Below are positions 18,591 to 27,970 of a DNA stretch of 64,000 bases, in pieces. The DNA comes from Bacillota bacterium (lineage in GTDB: Bacteria > Bacillota > Clostridia > Saccharofermentanales > Fastidiosipilaceae), in the NCBI GenBank assembly GCA_023388435.1, contig JAEWGG010000033.1, forward strand, positions 62,001-126,000, given 5' to 3'. Position numbers and translations under genes: made by a program. The notes beneath the pieces are model-generated. The model was not told where the DNA came from and searched no databases. It was given only the letters and a program-made list of their open reading frames with translations. Every line of letters starts with the position of its first letter. Position 1 is the first letter of the stretch.

Positions 18591-19320
18591 GCCTCGGGAA
18601 CTCATGGCCCAGCGCCTGGCGCAGATCCAGGCGGAGATGGACCAGGCCGCTTCCACTCGCCTGCTCCCCCCCGTTGAAGGGGCGGGGGAGACGGTGGAAA
18701 TCCTGGCCGTCTCCAAGTATCGCAGTGTAGAGGAGATTGTCCAGGCTCGTGAACTGGGCCTCCGGCACTTCGGGGAGAACCGTCCGCAGGAAATCCGTGA
18801 CAAGCTCCAGGACCCGCGGACCCAGGGCCTCAGCTTCGACTGCATCGGCCAGCTCCAGCGCAATAAGGTCAAGTATGTCATCGGGCGCTGTCGCCTCATC
18901 CAGTCCCTGGATCGGCTCAGCCTGGCCCAGGAGCTCTCCCTGCAGGCCTGCCGGCGAGACCTGGTCCAGGGCGTTCTCCTGGAACTCAATTATGCGGAGG
19001 AAGCCAGTAAGACCGGCTATGCTCCAGGGGCTCTGGAAAGGGACTGGGAGCAGCTCCTGGCCCTGCCCGGTCTGGAATTGCGCGGCCTCATGGCCCTGGC
19101 TCCCGCCCACTTCGACAGCGAGACCTGTCAGCAGTACTTTCTCAATCTCCGCAAGTACTTCGAGGAGCTGCGGAGCCGTCTGGACCGCTGCGCCAGGGCC
19201 CAGAAGTTCAACTGCCTCTCCCTGGGGATGAGCCGTGACTACGTCCCCGCCATCCGCGCAGGCTCGACCTCGGTCCGCCTTGGCCAGGCCCTCTTCGGCC
19301 CGCGTCCGGGGACTTTTTGA
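18544..19320 (+). CDS. YggS/YlmE family pyridoxal phosphate homeostasis protein
   Basis: 258 residues, single-domain PLP-binding TIM barrel that buffers free PLP and affects amino-acid and 2-oxoacid balance; it has no known catalysis. Lys58 in ILAVSKYRS is the PLP lysine; HFGENRPQEI, CIGQLQRNKVKYV and LGMSRDY...GSTSVRLGQALFG are the other family blocks. The ATG at 18544 has AAGGAGG 5-6 bases upstream, so the gene overlaps the end of the HlyD-like gene by 47 bases; internal ATGs at 18562 and 18604 are less well placed. It lies just upstream of sepF, as in many Firmicutes. Confidence 0.9.
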   Translation: MSRTPNMSRLGSASAEPRELMAQRLAQIQAEMDQAASTRLLPPVEGAGETVEILAVSKYRSVEEIVQARELGLRHFGENRPQEIRDKLQDPRTQGLSFDCIGQLQRNKVKYVIGRCRLIQSLDRLSLAQELSLQACRRDLVQGVLLELNYAEEASKTGYAPGALERDWEQLLALPGLELRGLMALAPAHFDSETCQQYFLNLRKYFEELRSRLDRCARAQKFNCLSLGMSRDYVPAIRAGSTSVRLGQALFGPRPGTF

Positions 19321-19453
19321 CACTGTGCTGCAAGAATAGCCCTGTTCTGGTTACAGCGGGATTACACCTCTATTAATAGTCATGAAAAATCCTTGCGCTG
19401 CTCCCTTTTTATCGCTAATCTACCGGAGTAAAGACAAACAACCGGAGGGACTT

Positions 19454-19924
19454 ATGGCAGCCTTTTTCAAGAACATGATGGAAAAATTCCGCAGCTATGA
19501 TGAGGACGCGATGGACTATGGCTATGAGACGGCCCAGGAGCCCATCCAGGACCAGAGCGAGGAGCTGGGTTACAGCCTGAACCTGCATGAGGAACAGCTG
19601 CCCCTGGCCCAGGAGCGCAACATGCGTGTGGTCGACGCCCGTCCCCAGCAGCAGATGGTCATCGTCTACCCCAATCAGGTGGACTCTGCGAAGGCCATTT
19701 CCAGTCATATCAAGGCTGGCCGTACGGTGATCTGCAACTTTGAAAAGTGTGAGCAGTTCCCGCCCCAGCGTATCCTGGATTTTATCAATGGCGCAGTCTT
19801 CGCCCTGGGTGGTCAGGTCCAGGCCCTGTCTGGTTCGATTTTCCTCGTCCTGCCCCAGTCCGTGTCCATCATGGACAATCCGCAGCAGACCCAGCAGAAT
19901 CTGCCCTACGCCCGTCAGGCTTGA
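19454..19924 (+). CDS. sepF: Cell division protein SepF
   Basis: 156 residues. SepF anchors and bundles FtsZ at the septum. The N-terminal amphipathic helix (MAAFFKNMMEKF) is the membrane anchor; an acidic linker follows; the C-terminal domain (about 70-145) carries VIVYPNQVDSAKAISSHIKAGRTVICNF and RILDFINGAVFALGGQVQALSGSIFLVLP, typical of SepF. ATG 19454 is preceded by GGAGG; the in-frame ATG at 19382 lacks a ribosome site and would spoil the anchor helix. Confidence 0.95.
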   Translation: MAAFFKNMMEKFRSYDEDAMDYGYETAQEPIQDQSEELGYSLNLHEEQLPLAQERNMRVVDARPQQQMVIVYPNQVDSAKAISSHIKAGRTVICNFEKCEQFPPQRILDFINGAVFALGGQVQALSGSIFLVLPQSVSIMDNPQQTQQNLPYARQA

Positions 19925-19987
19925 AGGGTCCGGCGACGCAGCCAGAAGGAGTAGCCAGCTAGGGCCTCCTTTATGAGCGCGATGTGG

Positions 19988-20022
19988 AAAAGAGAGGCGC
20001 CAGTCAGGCGACCTCTCTTTTT
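19988..20022 (+). terminator. Terminator of the sepF operon
   Basis: AAAAGAGAGG / CCTCTCTTTT, a 10-bp stem around a 14-nt loop ending in a T-run. It separates sepF from the following membrane-protein operon. Confidence 0.85.
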
Positions 20023-20057
20023 GTATCGTGCCGCTGCGATGAACAAAGGAGTAGTCT

Positions 20058-20828
20058 ATGTCCCCATTCACGATCGCCCCCTCCAGGCTGCCCTGGCGTA
20101 GCCTGGGCCTCGCCCTCCTCTCCCTGGCCTTCGTCCTCCTGCTCTGGGTCTTCCTCCTGCTGACGGCCCTGCGCTTCTGGTGCTTCCACCGGGACTATTA
20201 CGCCCAGAGCTACGTGAAACTGCAGACGGCGGAGCGCATGGGGATAAAAGAGGAGGAATTAGAGGCGGCGACCACCCTCCTCCTAGATTATCTGAACGAC
20301 CGACGCCAGGACCTGCAGCTGGACCTGCAGAGGGGAAGTCGGCGGGAGCCCTTCTTCGGTCTGCGCGAGCAGGCCCACATGGTGGATGTCAAGCGCCTCT
20401 ATCAGCAGGCCCTGTCCTGGCAGCTGGGCTCAGGCCTCGCCCTGCTCCCCCTGACAGCGGTCCTGCTCTACACGCGCTGGAGGCGCAGGGGACGGCCCAG
20501 CCGGGCGCACAGCTGGGGTCTGAGCTTTGCGCTGGGCCTCCTGGTCCTTGGCTTTGGCGCTGTCCTGGTCTATGCCCTGCTGGATTTTGAGAAGTTCTGG
20601 ACCAGCTTTCACGAGCTCTTTTTCGACAATGATCTCTGGCTTTTGGACCCCGGTCGGGAGCGCCTGATTCAGATGGTGCCTGAGCCCTTTTTTTCCGGCC
20701 TGGTCCTGCGCATCGCCCTGAGTTTTATGCTGAGCCTCAGCCTGGTACTGGGACTTATGTCAAAAATCTACACGGTGCTGGCTGCGCCCTCCTGGCGGGA
20801 GCCTGTCTTTAGGAAGGAAGAATCATGA
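20058..20828 (+). CDS. TIGR01906 / DUF1461 family integral membrane protein (Lit-like)
   Basis: 256 residues with about four membrane spans (near 20-40, 120-140, 155-175, 215-240) and an extracytoplasmic loop. The family signature FWTSFHELFFDNDLWLLDP...MVPEPFF is intact. This family includes Lit, the lipoprotein intramolecular transacylase of enterococci, which remodels lipoprotein N-termini; whether this homologue has that activity is unknown. AAAGGAG precedes the ATG. It overlaps the HAD gene by 4 bases (ATGA), the first gene of a six-gene run to 27896. Confidence 0.85.
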   Translation: MSPFTIAPSRLPWRSLGLALLSLAFVLLLWVFLLLTALRFWCFHRDYYAQSYVKLQTAERMGIKEEELEAATTLLLDYLNDRRQDLQLDLQRGSRREPFFGLREQAHMVDVKRLYQQALSWQLGSGLALLPLTAVLLYTRWRRRGRPSRAHSWGLSFALGLLVLGFGAVLVYALLDFEKFWTSFHELFFDNDLWLLDPGRERLIQMVPEPFFSGLVLRIALSFMLSLSLVLGLMSKIYTVLAAPSWREPVFRKEES

Positions 20829-21595
20829 AGCGAGAGATGAAGACCCAGGCCTGTATCTTCGACCTGGATGGGACCCTGGTTGACACCCTGGCTGACCTGG
20901 GGGCGGCTGTGAATCATGCCCTCCTGGGCCGTGGATACCTGCCTCTGGATCTGGAGCATTACAGGCATTTCGTGGGCCACGGAATCAGGAGACTCTGCGC
21001 CAGGTCTCTGGCGGCCAGCAGAGTTCTGGAAGCGCCGGAAAAGGCTGCCTGGCAAGGCGGCAAGGCCCCAGCGCCACAGGTCTGGAGAGCCCTGCCTGCA
21101 CCTTACGCCGAGGCGGAGGATGAGGAGGCTGTTGAGGGGATCCTGGCGGACTTTTATGCCTACTATCAGGAGCACTGTCTGGATGCTTCAGCCCCCTATG
21201 CCGGAGTGTGTGAGGGCCTGCGGAGACTGGCGGGGCGAGGCCTGATTCTGGGGATTCTCTCCAACAAGGAGGAACGGCTCTGTAGGCACATTGTCTCTGA
21301 GCTCTTTCCCGATATTCCTTTCAGGAAAGTGGCTGGAATGCGCGAGGATTGTCCAGCGAAACCGAATCCCAGCCGGCTCCTGGCCTGGCTGAAGGACTGG
21401 GGGCTGGAGCCTGGGTCCTGCTGGCTGGTGGGGGACTCGGCGGTGGATGCCCAGACAGCCCAGCGTGCTGGCCTTCGCCAGGCTCTGGTGACCTGGGGCT
21501 TCAGTGCGGAGGAGGATCTGGCCCCGCTGGCTCAGGCCCAGGAGCTCTACCGCAGTCCTGAGGAGCTGTTTAAAGCTCTGGAGGCGGACTGCTGA
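20825..21595 (+). CDS. HAD hydrolase, phosphoglycolate phosphatase-like
   Basis: 256 residues, cytosolic HAD-superfamily phosphatase with a helical cap. Motif I FDLDGTLVDT (Asp14 nucleophile, Asp16), motif II ILSNKEE, motif III Lys in CPAKPNPSRL, motif IV WLVGDSAVDAQTAQRAG. The family dephosphorylates phosphoglycolate or similar small phosphoesters; the substrate cannot be read. Both neighbours overlap it (ATGA at the start, TGATG at the end), indicating translational coupling. Confidence 0.88.
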   Translation: MKREMKTQACIFDLDGTLVDTLADLGAAVNHALLGRGYLPLDLEHYRHFVGHGIRRLCARSLAASRVLEAPEKAAWQGGKAPAPQVWRALPAPYAEAEDEEAVEGILADFYAYYQEHCLDASAPYAGVCEGLRRLAGRGLILGILSNKEERLCRHIVSELFPDIPFRKVAGMREDCPAKPNPSRLLAWLKDWGLEPGSCWLVGDSAVDAQTAQRAGLRQALVTWGFSAEEDLAPLAQAQELYRSPEELFKALEADC

Positions 21596-23250
21596 TGGCT
21601 GTTTTGAGACTGTATCTGGAGCCTCAGCGGCGCTGGCTTGAAGATCTGAGCCAGGGGCGCCCGCTGTCCGCACACAGTCATGGCTTGCGCGACTTGCTGG
21701 CCCTTTTCTATGTGCGGGTCGAGGGGGATTGCAGGGGGCTGCGCTTCTCGGTGGAAGTCGGGGAGGGGGAGCCTGCTGGAGATTTTCGGCTGGTGGAAGA
21801 GGCTGGGCACCTGGGCCTGGCCGCCCTGGATTCTGAGCAGCAGTCAGAACTGGAGGCCGCCGCCCTGGAAGGGGCAGAGGTCTATTGTGGGACCTGGGAG
21901 CGCCTCTTCACTCTGACGGGAGACAGGGGCTGGGAACCCGGGAGGCAGGGGGAGGTCCTGCGGCGACGCCAGTTTAAAGCTGCCGCCTACCGTCTCCTGT
22001 CGGAGCAGACGGGGAAGTGTTTCCCCTGGGGTTCGCTGACTGGCATTCGACCGCAATATATTGCGGGGGAATTTCTGGCGTCAGGAGCCAGTCCCGAGGA
22101 GGCCCAGCAGGCCCTGGTCCAGCAGTACCAGCTGCGTCCGGATAAGGCCGCCCTGGCCCTGGAAGTGGCCGCGGAGACGGAGCGCCAGCGTCGGAGGCTG
22201 GGGCCAGAGGACCTCCTGCTTTATGTGGGTGTGGCCTTTTGTCCCAGCCGCTGCAGCTACTGTTCTTTCAGCAGCCCTGAGGGCATCGCCCGTCCAGAAG
22301 AGGAGAAAGAGGCCTATGTTCAGGCCCTCTGCCAACAGCTGGACTTCCTTCTGGAACGCTATGGTGACCGCGTGCGCTGTGTCTACATTGGAGGGGGGAC
22401 GCCGACTGAGCTGAGCTATGGGCAGCTGGACCAGCTCTTCTCACAGCTCGCCAGGCGGCTGGACATGGACCGGCTCAGCGAATTTTGCCTGGAGGCTGGC
22501 CGCAGTGACAGCCTGACCTATGAGAAACTGGCTCTGGCCCGACGCTATGCTGTGGGCCGTGTCTGCCTGAATCCGCAGAGCATGCAGGCCGAAACGATGC
22601 TTCGGGTGGGGCGCATTCAGACGCCGGAGGAGATCCGGCGCTGCTACCGCTGGATGCGGGAACTGGGCTTTTCCAGCATCAATATGGATCTGATTGCTGG
22701 TCTGCCTGGAGAAAGTCCGGAGGACTATCTGGACAGTGTGGCCCAGCTGCTCGCACTGCGGCCTGAGAATATCATGCTGCACAGTCTGGCCCAGAAGCGT
22801 TCGGCCCAGTTGGAGAGTGCCGTCAGCTGGCAGGAGGGCAGCAGGGGTCCCGGCAGAGCACAGGTGGAGGCGGACGGAGAGGCTCTGCGCAGGGCCCTGG
22901 GCAGCACGGCGGAACCCTGGGCCCTGGCCCAGGAGAGGGCCCTGGCCCTGCTGCGGGCCGCAGGTTACCGGCCCTATTATATGTACCGCAACAAGGCCGC
23001 TCTGGGCGGACTTGAAAATATAGGTCTCTGCCTTGAGAAGCAGGTCTGTCTCTACAATGTGGCCATGATGGAGGACCTGGCCCCCGTCCTGGCCTGTGGG
23101 GCCGGAGCGATGAATAAATGGGTTGCCGGAAAGCGTGTAGAGCGCCTGCCTGGCCTGCGGAATATACGGCTCTATGTGGAGCGCTGTGCGGACTTTTGCC
23201 GCAGGCAGGAGCGCTTTTTCCAGGAGCAGGAGGCCCGGGGGGAATGCTAA
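21595..23250 (+). CDS. hemZ: HemZ-type radical SAM coproporphyrinogen dehydrogenase-like protein
   Basis: 551 residues. The N-terminal ~190 residues form the HemZ-specific domain (FPWGSLTGIRP). The radical SAM core follows with the cluster motif CPSRCSYCSF (CxxxCxxC), YIGGGTPTELS and a C-terminal HemN-like region (YMYRNKAALGGLENIGLC). HemN-type enzymes convert coproporphyrinogen III to protoporphyrinogen IX without oxygen. No other heme genes are in the window, and many fermentative Clostridia keep HemZ without a full heme pathway, so its substrate is uncertain. The start ATG overlaps the HAD stop by one base. Confidence 0.9.
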   Translation: MAVLRLYLEPQRRWLEDLSQGRPLSAHSHGLRDLLALFYVRVEGDCRGLRFSVEVGEGEPAGDFRLVEEAGHLGLAALDSEQQSELEAAALEGAEVYCGTWERLFTLTGDRGWEPGRQGEVLRRRQFKAAAYRLLSEQTGKCFPWGSLTGIRPQYIAGEFLASGASPEEAQQALVQQYQLRPDKAALALEVAAETERQRRRLGPEDLLLYVGVAFCPSRCSYCSFSSPEGIARPEEEKEAYVQALCQQLDFLLERYGDRVRCVYIGGGTPTELSYGQLDQLFSQLARRLDMDRLSEFCLEAGRSDSLTYEKLALARRYAVGRVCLNPQSMQAETMLRVGRIQTPEEIRRCYRWMRELGFSSINMDLIAGLPGESPEDYLDSVAQLLALRPENIMLHSLAQKRSAQLESAVSWQEGSRGPGRAQVEADGEALRRALGSTAEPWALAQERALALLRAAGYRPYYMYRNKAALGGLENIGLCLEKQVCLYNVAMMEDLAPVLACGAGAMNKWVAGKRVERLPGLRNIRLYVERCADFCRRQERFFQEQEARGEC

Positions 23251-23304
23251 AATACCAGTGATAAGGACCGCCTGGGCGCTTTACTGTAGCGAGAGGAGTG
23301 AGCT

Positions 23305-24027
23305 TTGGACCAGTCCAGAATCCCGAATTATATCCTGATCGGCATGCCCGCCTCGGGGAAATCGAGTATGGGGCGCAATTTGGCGCGCCTGATGGACCGG
23401 CCCTTTGTGGACACGGACCTGTTAATGGCCGAGCAGCTGGGCTATGGGCCAGGTGGACTTCTTGAGGCGACGGAGACCCTGGGGGCCTTCGTCCGCCAGG
23501 AGGAGGCGGTGGTGCTGACTGTCCAGGGGACGGGGCAGATCATCGCGACGGGCGGTTCCGTGGTCTACTCGGCCCGGGCCATGCAGCACCTCCACAGTCT
23601 GGGGCTGGTAATTTACCTCTTCGACTATTTTGGGCGCATCCAGAGGCGGGTGGGACCCCTGGACCGGCGCGGTGTGGTCGGGCGTCCCGGCCAGCGCTTC
23701 TATGATGTCTATCGGGACCGTGAGCAACTCTACCGCCACCACGCGGACCTGATCTGGCAGAATTGCCGCTTCGGCCCGGCAAGGTCAGCCCACTATCTGG
23801 CGGGCCTCCTGCGCTTTATGGAGGAGACGGGCCTGACTGCGGCAGAGCTGGGCGCTGTGGACCTGGCGGGAGGCTCCGAGCTCGAATCAGCCATGGATTT
23901 CACAGCGCCCTGGTCGCTCTGTCCGCCGGACTCCGGAACGGACGGCCCATCCAGGAGGCAGGGCCGACGCCGGAAGCGGCGCGGGGCCAGGGGCCAGCGG
24001 CCTTCAGGACAGGAGAAGGGGGACTAG
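23305..24027 (+). CDS. Shikimate kinase-like protein
   Basis: 240 residues. Walker A GMPASGKSS, DTD (shikimate/Mg site), FVRQEE (FR of the shikimate site), ATGGSVVYS (GGG-loop equivalent), the LID DRRGVVG and YRDREQLYRHHAD match shikimate kinases, which phosphorylate shikimate in chorismate synthesis. It is longer than the usual ~170 residues: the last ~60 are low-complexity and basic (RRQGRRRKRRGARG), of unknown purpose. The TTG start is supported by AGGAG 6 bases upstream; no ATG is suitably placed. The Ppx gene begins 3 bases after its stop. Confidence 0.82.
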   Translation: MDQSRIPNYILIGMPASGKSSMGRNLARLMDRPFVDTDLLMAEQLGYGPGGLLEATETLGAFVRQEEAVVLTVQGTGQIIATGGSVVYSARAMQHLHSLGLVIYLFDYFGRIQRRVGPLDRRGVVGRPGQRFYDVYRDREQLYRHHADLIWQNCRFGPARSAHYLAGLLRFMEETGLTAAELGAVDLAGGSELESAMDFTAPWSLCPPDSGTDGPSRRQGRRRKRRGARGQRPSGQEKGD

Positions 24028-24029
24028 CT

Positions 24030-25568
24030 ATGGGACAGGCGAAGTTCTGGGCGGTGATTGAAGTGGGGTCCAAGCACCTCAGCCTCTGCATCTGGCAGCA
24101 GACAAAAAAAGGGGCCAAGCGGCTGGACTTGGTCCGCGAGTCGCTGGGCCTGGGTGCGGACTGCTACCGCCAGGGCGCGGTTGGGGAGGACTCCATCCGG
24201 GCCTGCTGCCACTGCCTGCAGGCCTTTCGCCGCAAGCTGGAAGAATACGGTATCTCCGTCCCGGAACGGGTGGTGGCCACCTCGGCTCTGAGGGAGGCAA
24301 AGAACCGGGAGGCCGTCTGCTACCGCATCTATGAGCAGAGCGGCTTTGAGGTGGAGATACTGGATGCCAGCGAGGAGCTGGGCCTGCGGATGCAGGCCCT
24401 CTGGGCCCAGCTGCGGGAGGAGCAGCCCGAGGCGGAGCAAAAAGACTATGCGATCTGGGACGTGGGCGCGGGTTCCTTGCATCTCAGCCAGATCAACGCA
24501 GGACACCTGGTTGCCGGCCGCAGCGAGGCTCTGGGCGCCTTGCGGCTCAGCACGCTCTATGAGCGGCTGAAGCTCTCGTCCCAGCAGCCCCTGGCCACAC
24601 TCCGTGCGGCCATCCAGAACCAGTTGGCAGCCCTGCCCCAAGCCCCAGGCGGCCGTGTTGGACGCGAACTGATTTTTCTCTCGGAAGAAGGCTTTTACCT
24701 GAAGCGACTACTGGGTTACAAGAAGGCTGTGGCCCAACTGAGCCGCCGGGACCTTTCCCAGCTCATCGACATCCTGCTTCACAGCCAGGAGGCGGAGCTG
24801 GCCTACAGTTATGACATCGATCCAGCTACCTGCAGGCTGCTTCTGCCCACCTGTCTGATTATGGAGGCCGGACTACAGTACAGCGGGGCTGAGACCTGTC
24901 AGCTACCGAATCTGGACCTCTGTGCGGCCCTGATCTATGTCCAGGGGCTGGGACGAAAGGAAGAGGCCCTGCAGCGGCGCTGGCTCTGCATCGACGTGGC
25001 CTGGCAGCAGGCCCGGCAGTTTGGTCTCAATAGCGCCCAGCTGGCCTGTCGTCTGGGCCATGTCCAGCGCCTCTGGCCCAAGCTGGCTCGGGGGGCCGGT
25101 CTGGAGGCCCAGGACCAGCTTTACTGCGAGCTGGCCGGCCTGCTCATGAGTCTGGGTCTGGCCCTGCGCAGCAAGGGCTACAGCCGCCTCAGCTATGATC
25201 TGATCCGCCAGTTGGAGCTGCCTGGCATCAGCGCTGCTGCCCAGGAGGAAATAGCGACCATCGCCCGACTTGCCACTGAGGACAGCCTGCGCTACAAATA
25301 CCTGGAGAAACTGGCCCTGCCACGCCAGCGCAGCGCCCTCATCTCGGCCCTGGTGCTCCGCCTGGCAGCAGCCCTCAGCAGCAGTGGCCAGCTCTCGGCT
25401 GAGGACCTGGCCATCAGTCGTAAAAATGACGTCCTGCAGATCCAGCTCCCGGCTGGGGCAGGCTGCGATTGGGAGCGCCTGCAGGCCCTGGCCGAGGCCC
25501 GCAACTGGCGGGGCAACCTCGGGCTCAGCCTCCATCTGCAGGAGCTGTCAACGGAGCGCAGAACCTGA
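24030..25568 (+). CDS. Ppx/GppA family protein with altered catalytic motifs
   Basis: 512 residues, the length of E. coli Ppx. The N-terminal actin-like fold is recognisable (AVIEVGSKHLSLCIW; VVATSALREAKN; LDASEELGLRMQAL; DVGAGSLHLSQIN; LGALRLSTLY). The family's AxIDxGSN is AVIEVGSK here and DIGGGS is DVGAGS, so a metal/phosphate-binding Asp is Glu and a conserved glycine is Ala. In the C-terminal half the HD motif expected near LHDIG reads LLMSLG, so the metal-binding His-Asp is missing. It may be a weak or non-catalytic polyphosphate or (p)ppGpp sensor. It lies 45 bases upstream of ppk1. Confidence 0.8.
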   Translation: MGQAKFWAVIEVGSKHLSLCIWQQTKKGAKRLDLVRESLGLGADCYRQGAVGEDSIRACCHCLQAFRRKLEEYGISVPERVVATSALREAKNREAVCYRIYEQSGFEVEILDASEELGLRMQALWAQLREEQPEAEQKDYAIWDVGAGSLHLSQINAGHLVAGRSEALGALRLSTLYERLKLSSQQPLATLRAAIQNQLAALPQAPGGRVGRELIFLSEEGFYLKRLLGYKKAVAQLSRRDLSQLIDILLHSQEAELAYSYDIDPATCRLLLPTCLIMEAGLQYSGAETCQLPNLDLCAALIYVQGLGRKEEALQRRWLCIDVAWQQARQFGLNSAQLACRLGHVQRLWPKLARGAGLEAQDQLYCELAGLLMSLGLALRSKGYSRLSYDLIRQLELPGISAAAQEEIATIARLATEDSLRYKYLEKLALPRQRSALISALVLRLAAALSSSGQLSAEDLAISRKNDVLQIQLPAGAGCDWERLQALAEARNWRGNLGLSLHLQELSTERRT

Positions 25569-25613
25569 GACTAAAGACGGAGAGTCCTGTACAGAAGGAG
25601 AGGGAAGGTCGGT

Positions 25614-27896
25614 ATGCCTAGTCAGAAAAAGAAAGAATCCAGGACCCGGGGCGACAAGTTTCCGATGAAGTCCCTGCTGGCCCTCCAGAGGAGCCGCCAG
25701 CAGGCCCCTAGCCACTACAGCCGAAATCCTCGCTACCTGAACCGTGAATTGAGTTGGCTGGCCTTCAATGACCGCGTCTTACAAGAATCGCGCAACCGCA
25801 ACAATCCGCTCCTAGAGCAGTTGTCCTTCCTGGCTATTACGGCCTCCAACCTCGATGAATTCTTCATGGTGCGCGTGGCCTCGCTCAAGGATCAGGTCCA
25901 GGCCGCCTATCGACGGGCGGATCTCGCTGGCCTGGAACCCCAGGAGCAGCTGGAAGCCATAGCCCAGGAAACACACGCCATGAGTGCGCGTATGTACCAG
26001 AATTGGGGGCGTCTGAGACAGTCCCTGGCAGACCAGGGTCAGCACTTCCTCAGCAAGGAACAGATCGACAGCCGCCACAAGGAGCTGTTGAGGCCCTACT
26101 TCGACGAGTATGTCTACCCCATCCTCACACCTATGGCCGTGGACAGCGGTAGGCCCTTCCCCCTGATCAGCAACCGCAGCCTGAACCTCTCTGTCCTGCT
26201 CCAGGCCCGGGAGGATGAGGACCAGCACAAGTTTGTGACCATACAGGTCCCCCAGGTGCTCGCGCGCATCTGCCCACTGCCGGAGACAGAAGGGGGGGGG
26301 CGGAGCTACATTCTTCTGGAGGATCTGATTCGCCTCTTCCTGCCAGAGATCTTTCCCCAGCGCCGTATCTTGGCCTCAGCTGTCTATCGCATCATGCGCA
26401 ATGCGGACTTGGACTTCGATGAGGAGGAGGCCCACGATCTTCTCCACGAGATTGAAAAGCAGCTGCGCCTGCGTCTCTGGGGAGAGGTTATCCGCCTGGA
26501 AGCTGAGGCCGACATCGACCGCCGTCTACTCCAGGAATTACTGCCGCGTCTGAAAGTTGCGGAGCAGGATATTTTTCTCATTGACGGCCCCCTCGACCTC
26601 CGCTTTTTGTCCAAGCTTGCAGGACGTCCAGAGTTTTCCCGCCGTGAAGATCTCCGCTATCCGCCCTACCAGCCCCAGGAGGCCTGGATTCTGCGCCGTC
26701 GCCGTGAGGAACTGGCCCAGGAGGGACATGAGGAGGCCGATATTTTTGACCTCATCAAGCGCGGCCCCATCCTCCTCCACCACCCCTACGAGTCCTTCGA
26801 TCCCGTGCTGAACTTCATCCGTCAGGCAGCCCGTGATCCGGAGGTCCTGGCGATCAAGCAGACCCTCTACCGCATCAGCGGCGACTCACCCATCATCGGT
26901 TATCTGGAGGAGGCGGCCCGCAACGGTAAGCAGGTCCTGGTCCTGGTCGAGCTCAAGGCCCGCTTCGATGAGGAGAACAACATCCACTGGGCCCGCCGCC
27001 TTGAACAGGCAGGCTGTCATGTCATCTACGGCCTGGTCGGACTCAAGACCCACAGTAAAATCACCCTCGTCGTGCGCCGGGAGGAGTCCGGAATTCGCCG
27101 CTACCTGCACCTCGGGACAGGCAACTACAATGACATCACGGCCCGTCTCTATACGGACCTCGGCTACTTCGTGTCCACAGAGGACCTGGCCGATGATGCG
27201 GTGGAGTTCTTTAACATGCTCTCCGGTTTTGCCGAGCCCCAGGAGTGGAAGTCCCTCTATGTGGCCCCACTGTGGCTGCGCCGCGGCTTCGAGACCCTCA
27301 TCCGCCGCGAAATACAGGCCGCCAGGGCCGGGCGCAGGGCCCGGATTCAGGCCAAGATGAATTCTCTGGTGGACCAGGAAATGATCGATCTGCTCTACGA
27401 GGCCTCGGCGGCCGGGGTGGAGATCGACCTCATTGTCCGCGGCATCTGCTGCCTCAGGCCCGGGATTCCTGGGCTCTCCGAAAATATCCGTGTGCGCTCC
27501 ATTGTCGGCCGCTTTCTTGAACACGCCCGCATCTATATGTTCCACGCTGATGGGGCCGAGGAGGTCTACCTCTCGTCCGCAGACTGGATGAGCCGCAACC
27601 TGACCCGGCGCGTGGAGCTGCTCTTTCCTGTCGAGGACAGTCTCTGCCGCGCCGCAGTTAAGGAAATCATGCAGATTCAGTTCAACGACCGGGAGCGGGC
27701 CCAGGCCATGCAGGCCGACGGTACCTATAAGCGGCTCCCGAGCGCTGGCCAGCGACGTTTGGACGCCCAGGAGGAACTCTGTCGCCTGGCCCTGCTGCGG
27801 GCTCCTAAGGAGAAGGATGTCTTCGAGAGCCGCCACTTCGTTCCCAGAGGCAAGGACTACCTGCCCATGGAAGAAGGCAGGGAGGAGTCGACTTAG
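25614..27896 (+). CDS. ppk1: Polyphosphate kinase 1
   Basis: 760 residues (typical 680-740). Makes polyphosphate reversibly from ATP. N domain (RYLNRELSWLAFNDRVLQE), head domain, and the two phospholipase-D-like C domains: the phosphorylated His lies in HLGTGNYNDITARLYTDLGYF, with LKTHSKITLVVRRE just before it; SSADWMSRNLTRRVELLFPV closes the active site. The first ~30 residues are a basic extension. The ribosome site (GAAGG) is modest. Last gene of the operon beginning at 20058. Confidence 0.95.
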   Translation: MPSQKKKESRTRGDKFPMKSLLALQRSRQQAPSHYSRNPRYLNRELSWLAFNDRVLQESRNRNNPLLEQLSFLAITASNLDEFFMVRVASLKDQVQAAYRRADLAGLEPQEQLEAIAQETHAMSARMYQNWGRLRQSLADQGQHFLSKEQIDSRHKELLRPYFDEYVYPILTPMAVDSGRPFPLISNRSLNLSVLLQAREDEDQHKFVTIQVPQVLARICPLPETEGGGRSYILLEDLIRLFLPEIFPQRRILASAVYRIMRNADLDFDEEEAHDLLHEIEKQLRLRLWGEVIRLEAEADIDRRLLQELLPRLKVAEQDIFLIDGPLDLRFLSKLAGRPEFSRREDLRYPPYQPQEAWILRRRREELAQEGHEEADIFDLIKRGPILLHHPYESFDPVLNFIRQAARDPEVLAIKQTLYRISGDSPIIGYLEEAARNGKQVLVLVELKARFDEENNIHWARRLEQAGCHVIYGLVGLKTHSKITLVVRREESGIRRYLHLGTGNYNDITARLYTDLGYFVSTEDLADDAVEFFNMLSGFAEPQEWKSLYVAPLWLRRGFETLIRREIQAARAGRRARIQAKMNSLVDQEMIDLLYEASAAGVEIDLIVRGICCLRPGIPGLSENIRVRSIVGRFLEHARIYMFHADGAEEVYLSSADWMSRNLTRRVELLFPVEDSLCRAAVKEIMQIQFNDRERAQAMQADGTYKRLPSAGQRRLDAQEELCRLALLRAPKEKDVFESRHFVPRGKDYLPMEEGREEST

Positions 27897-27970
27897 AGCG
27901 ACGTGACTTTTTACTTCTGCTGGACTGTATTAAACTAGAGTTTCTAGCTATTTATGGGAGGCTTCCTGTG

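Noticed and set aside
17292..18989. 565-codon open frame on the minus strand across the HlyD-like gene and yggS
   Set aside because: It is antisense to two well-supported genes, has no recognisable domains, and open antisense frames are expected in DNA with G/C-ending codons.
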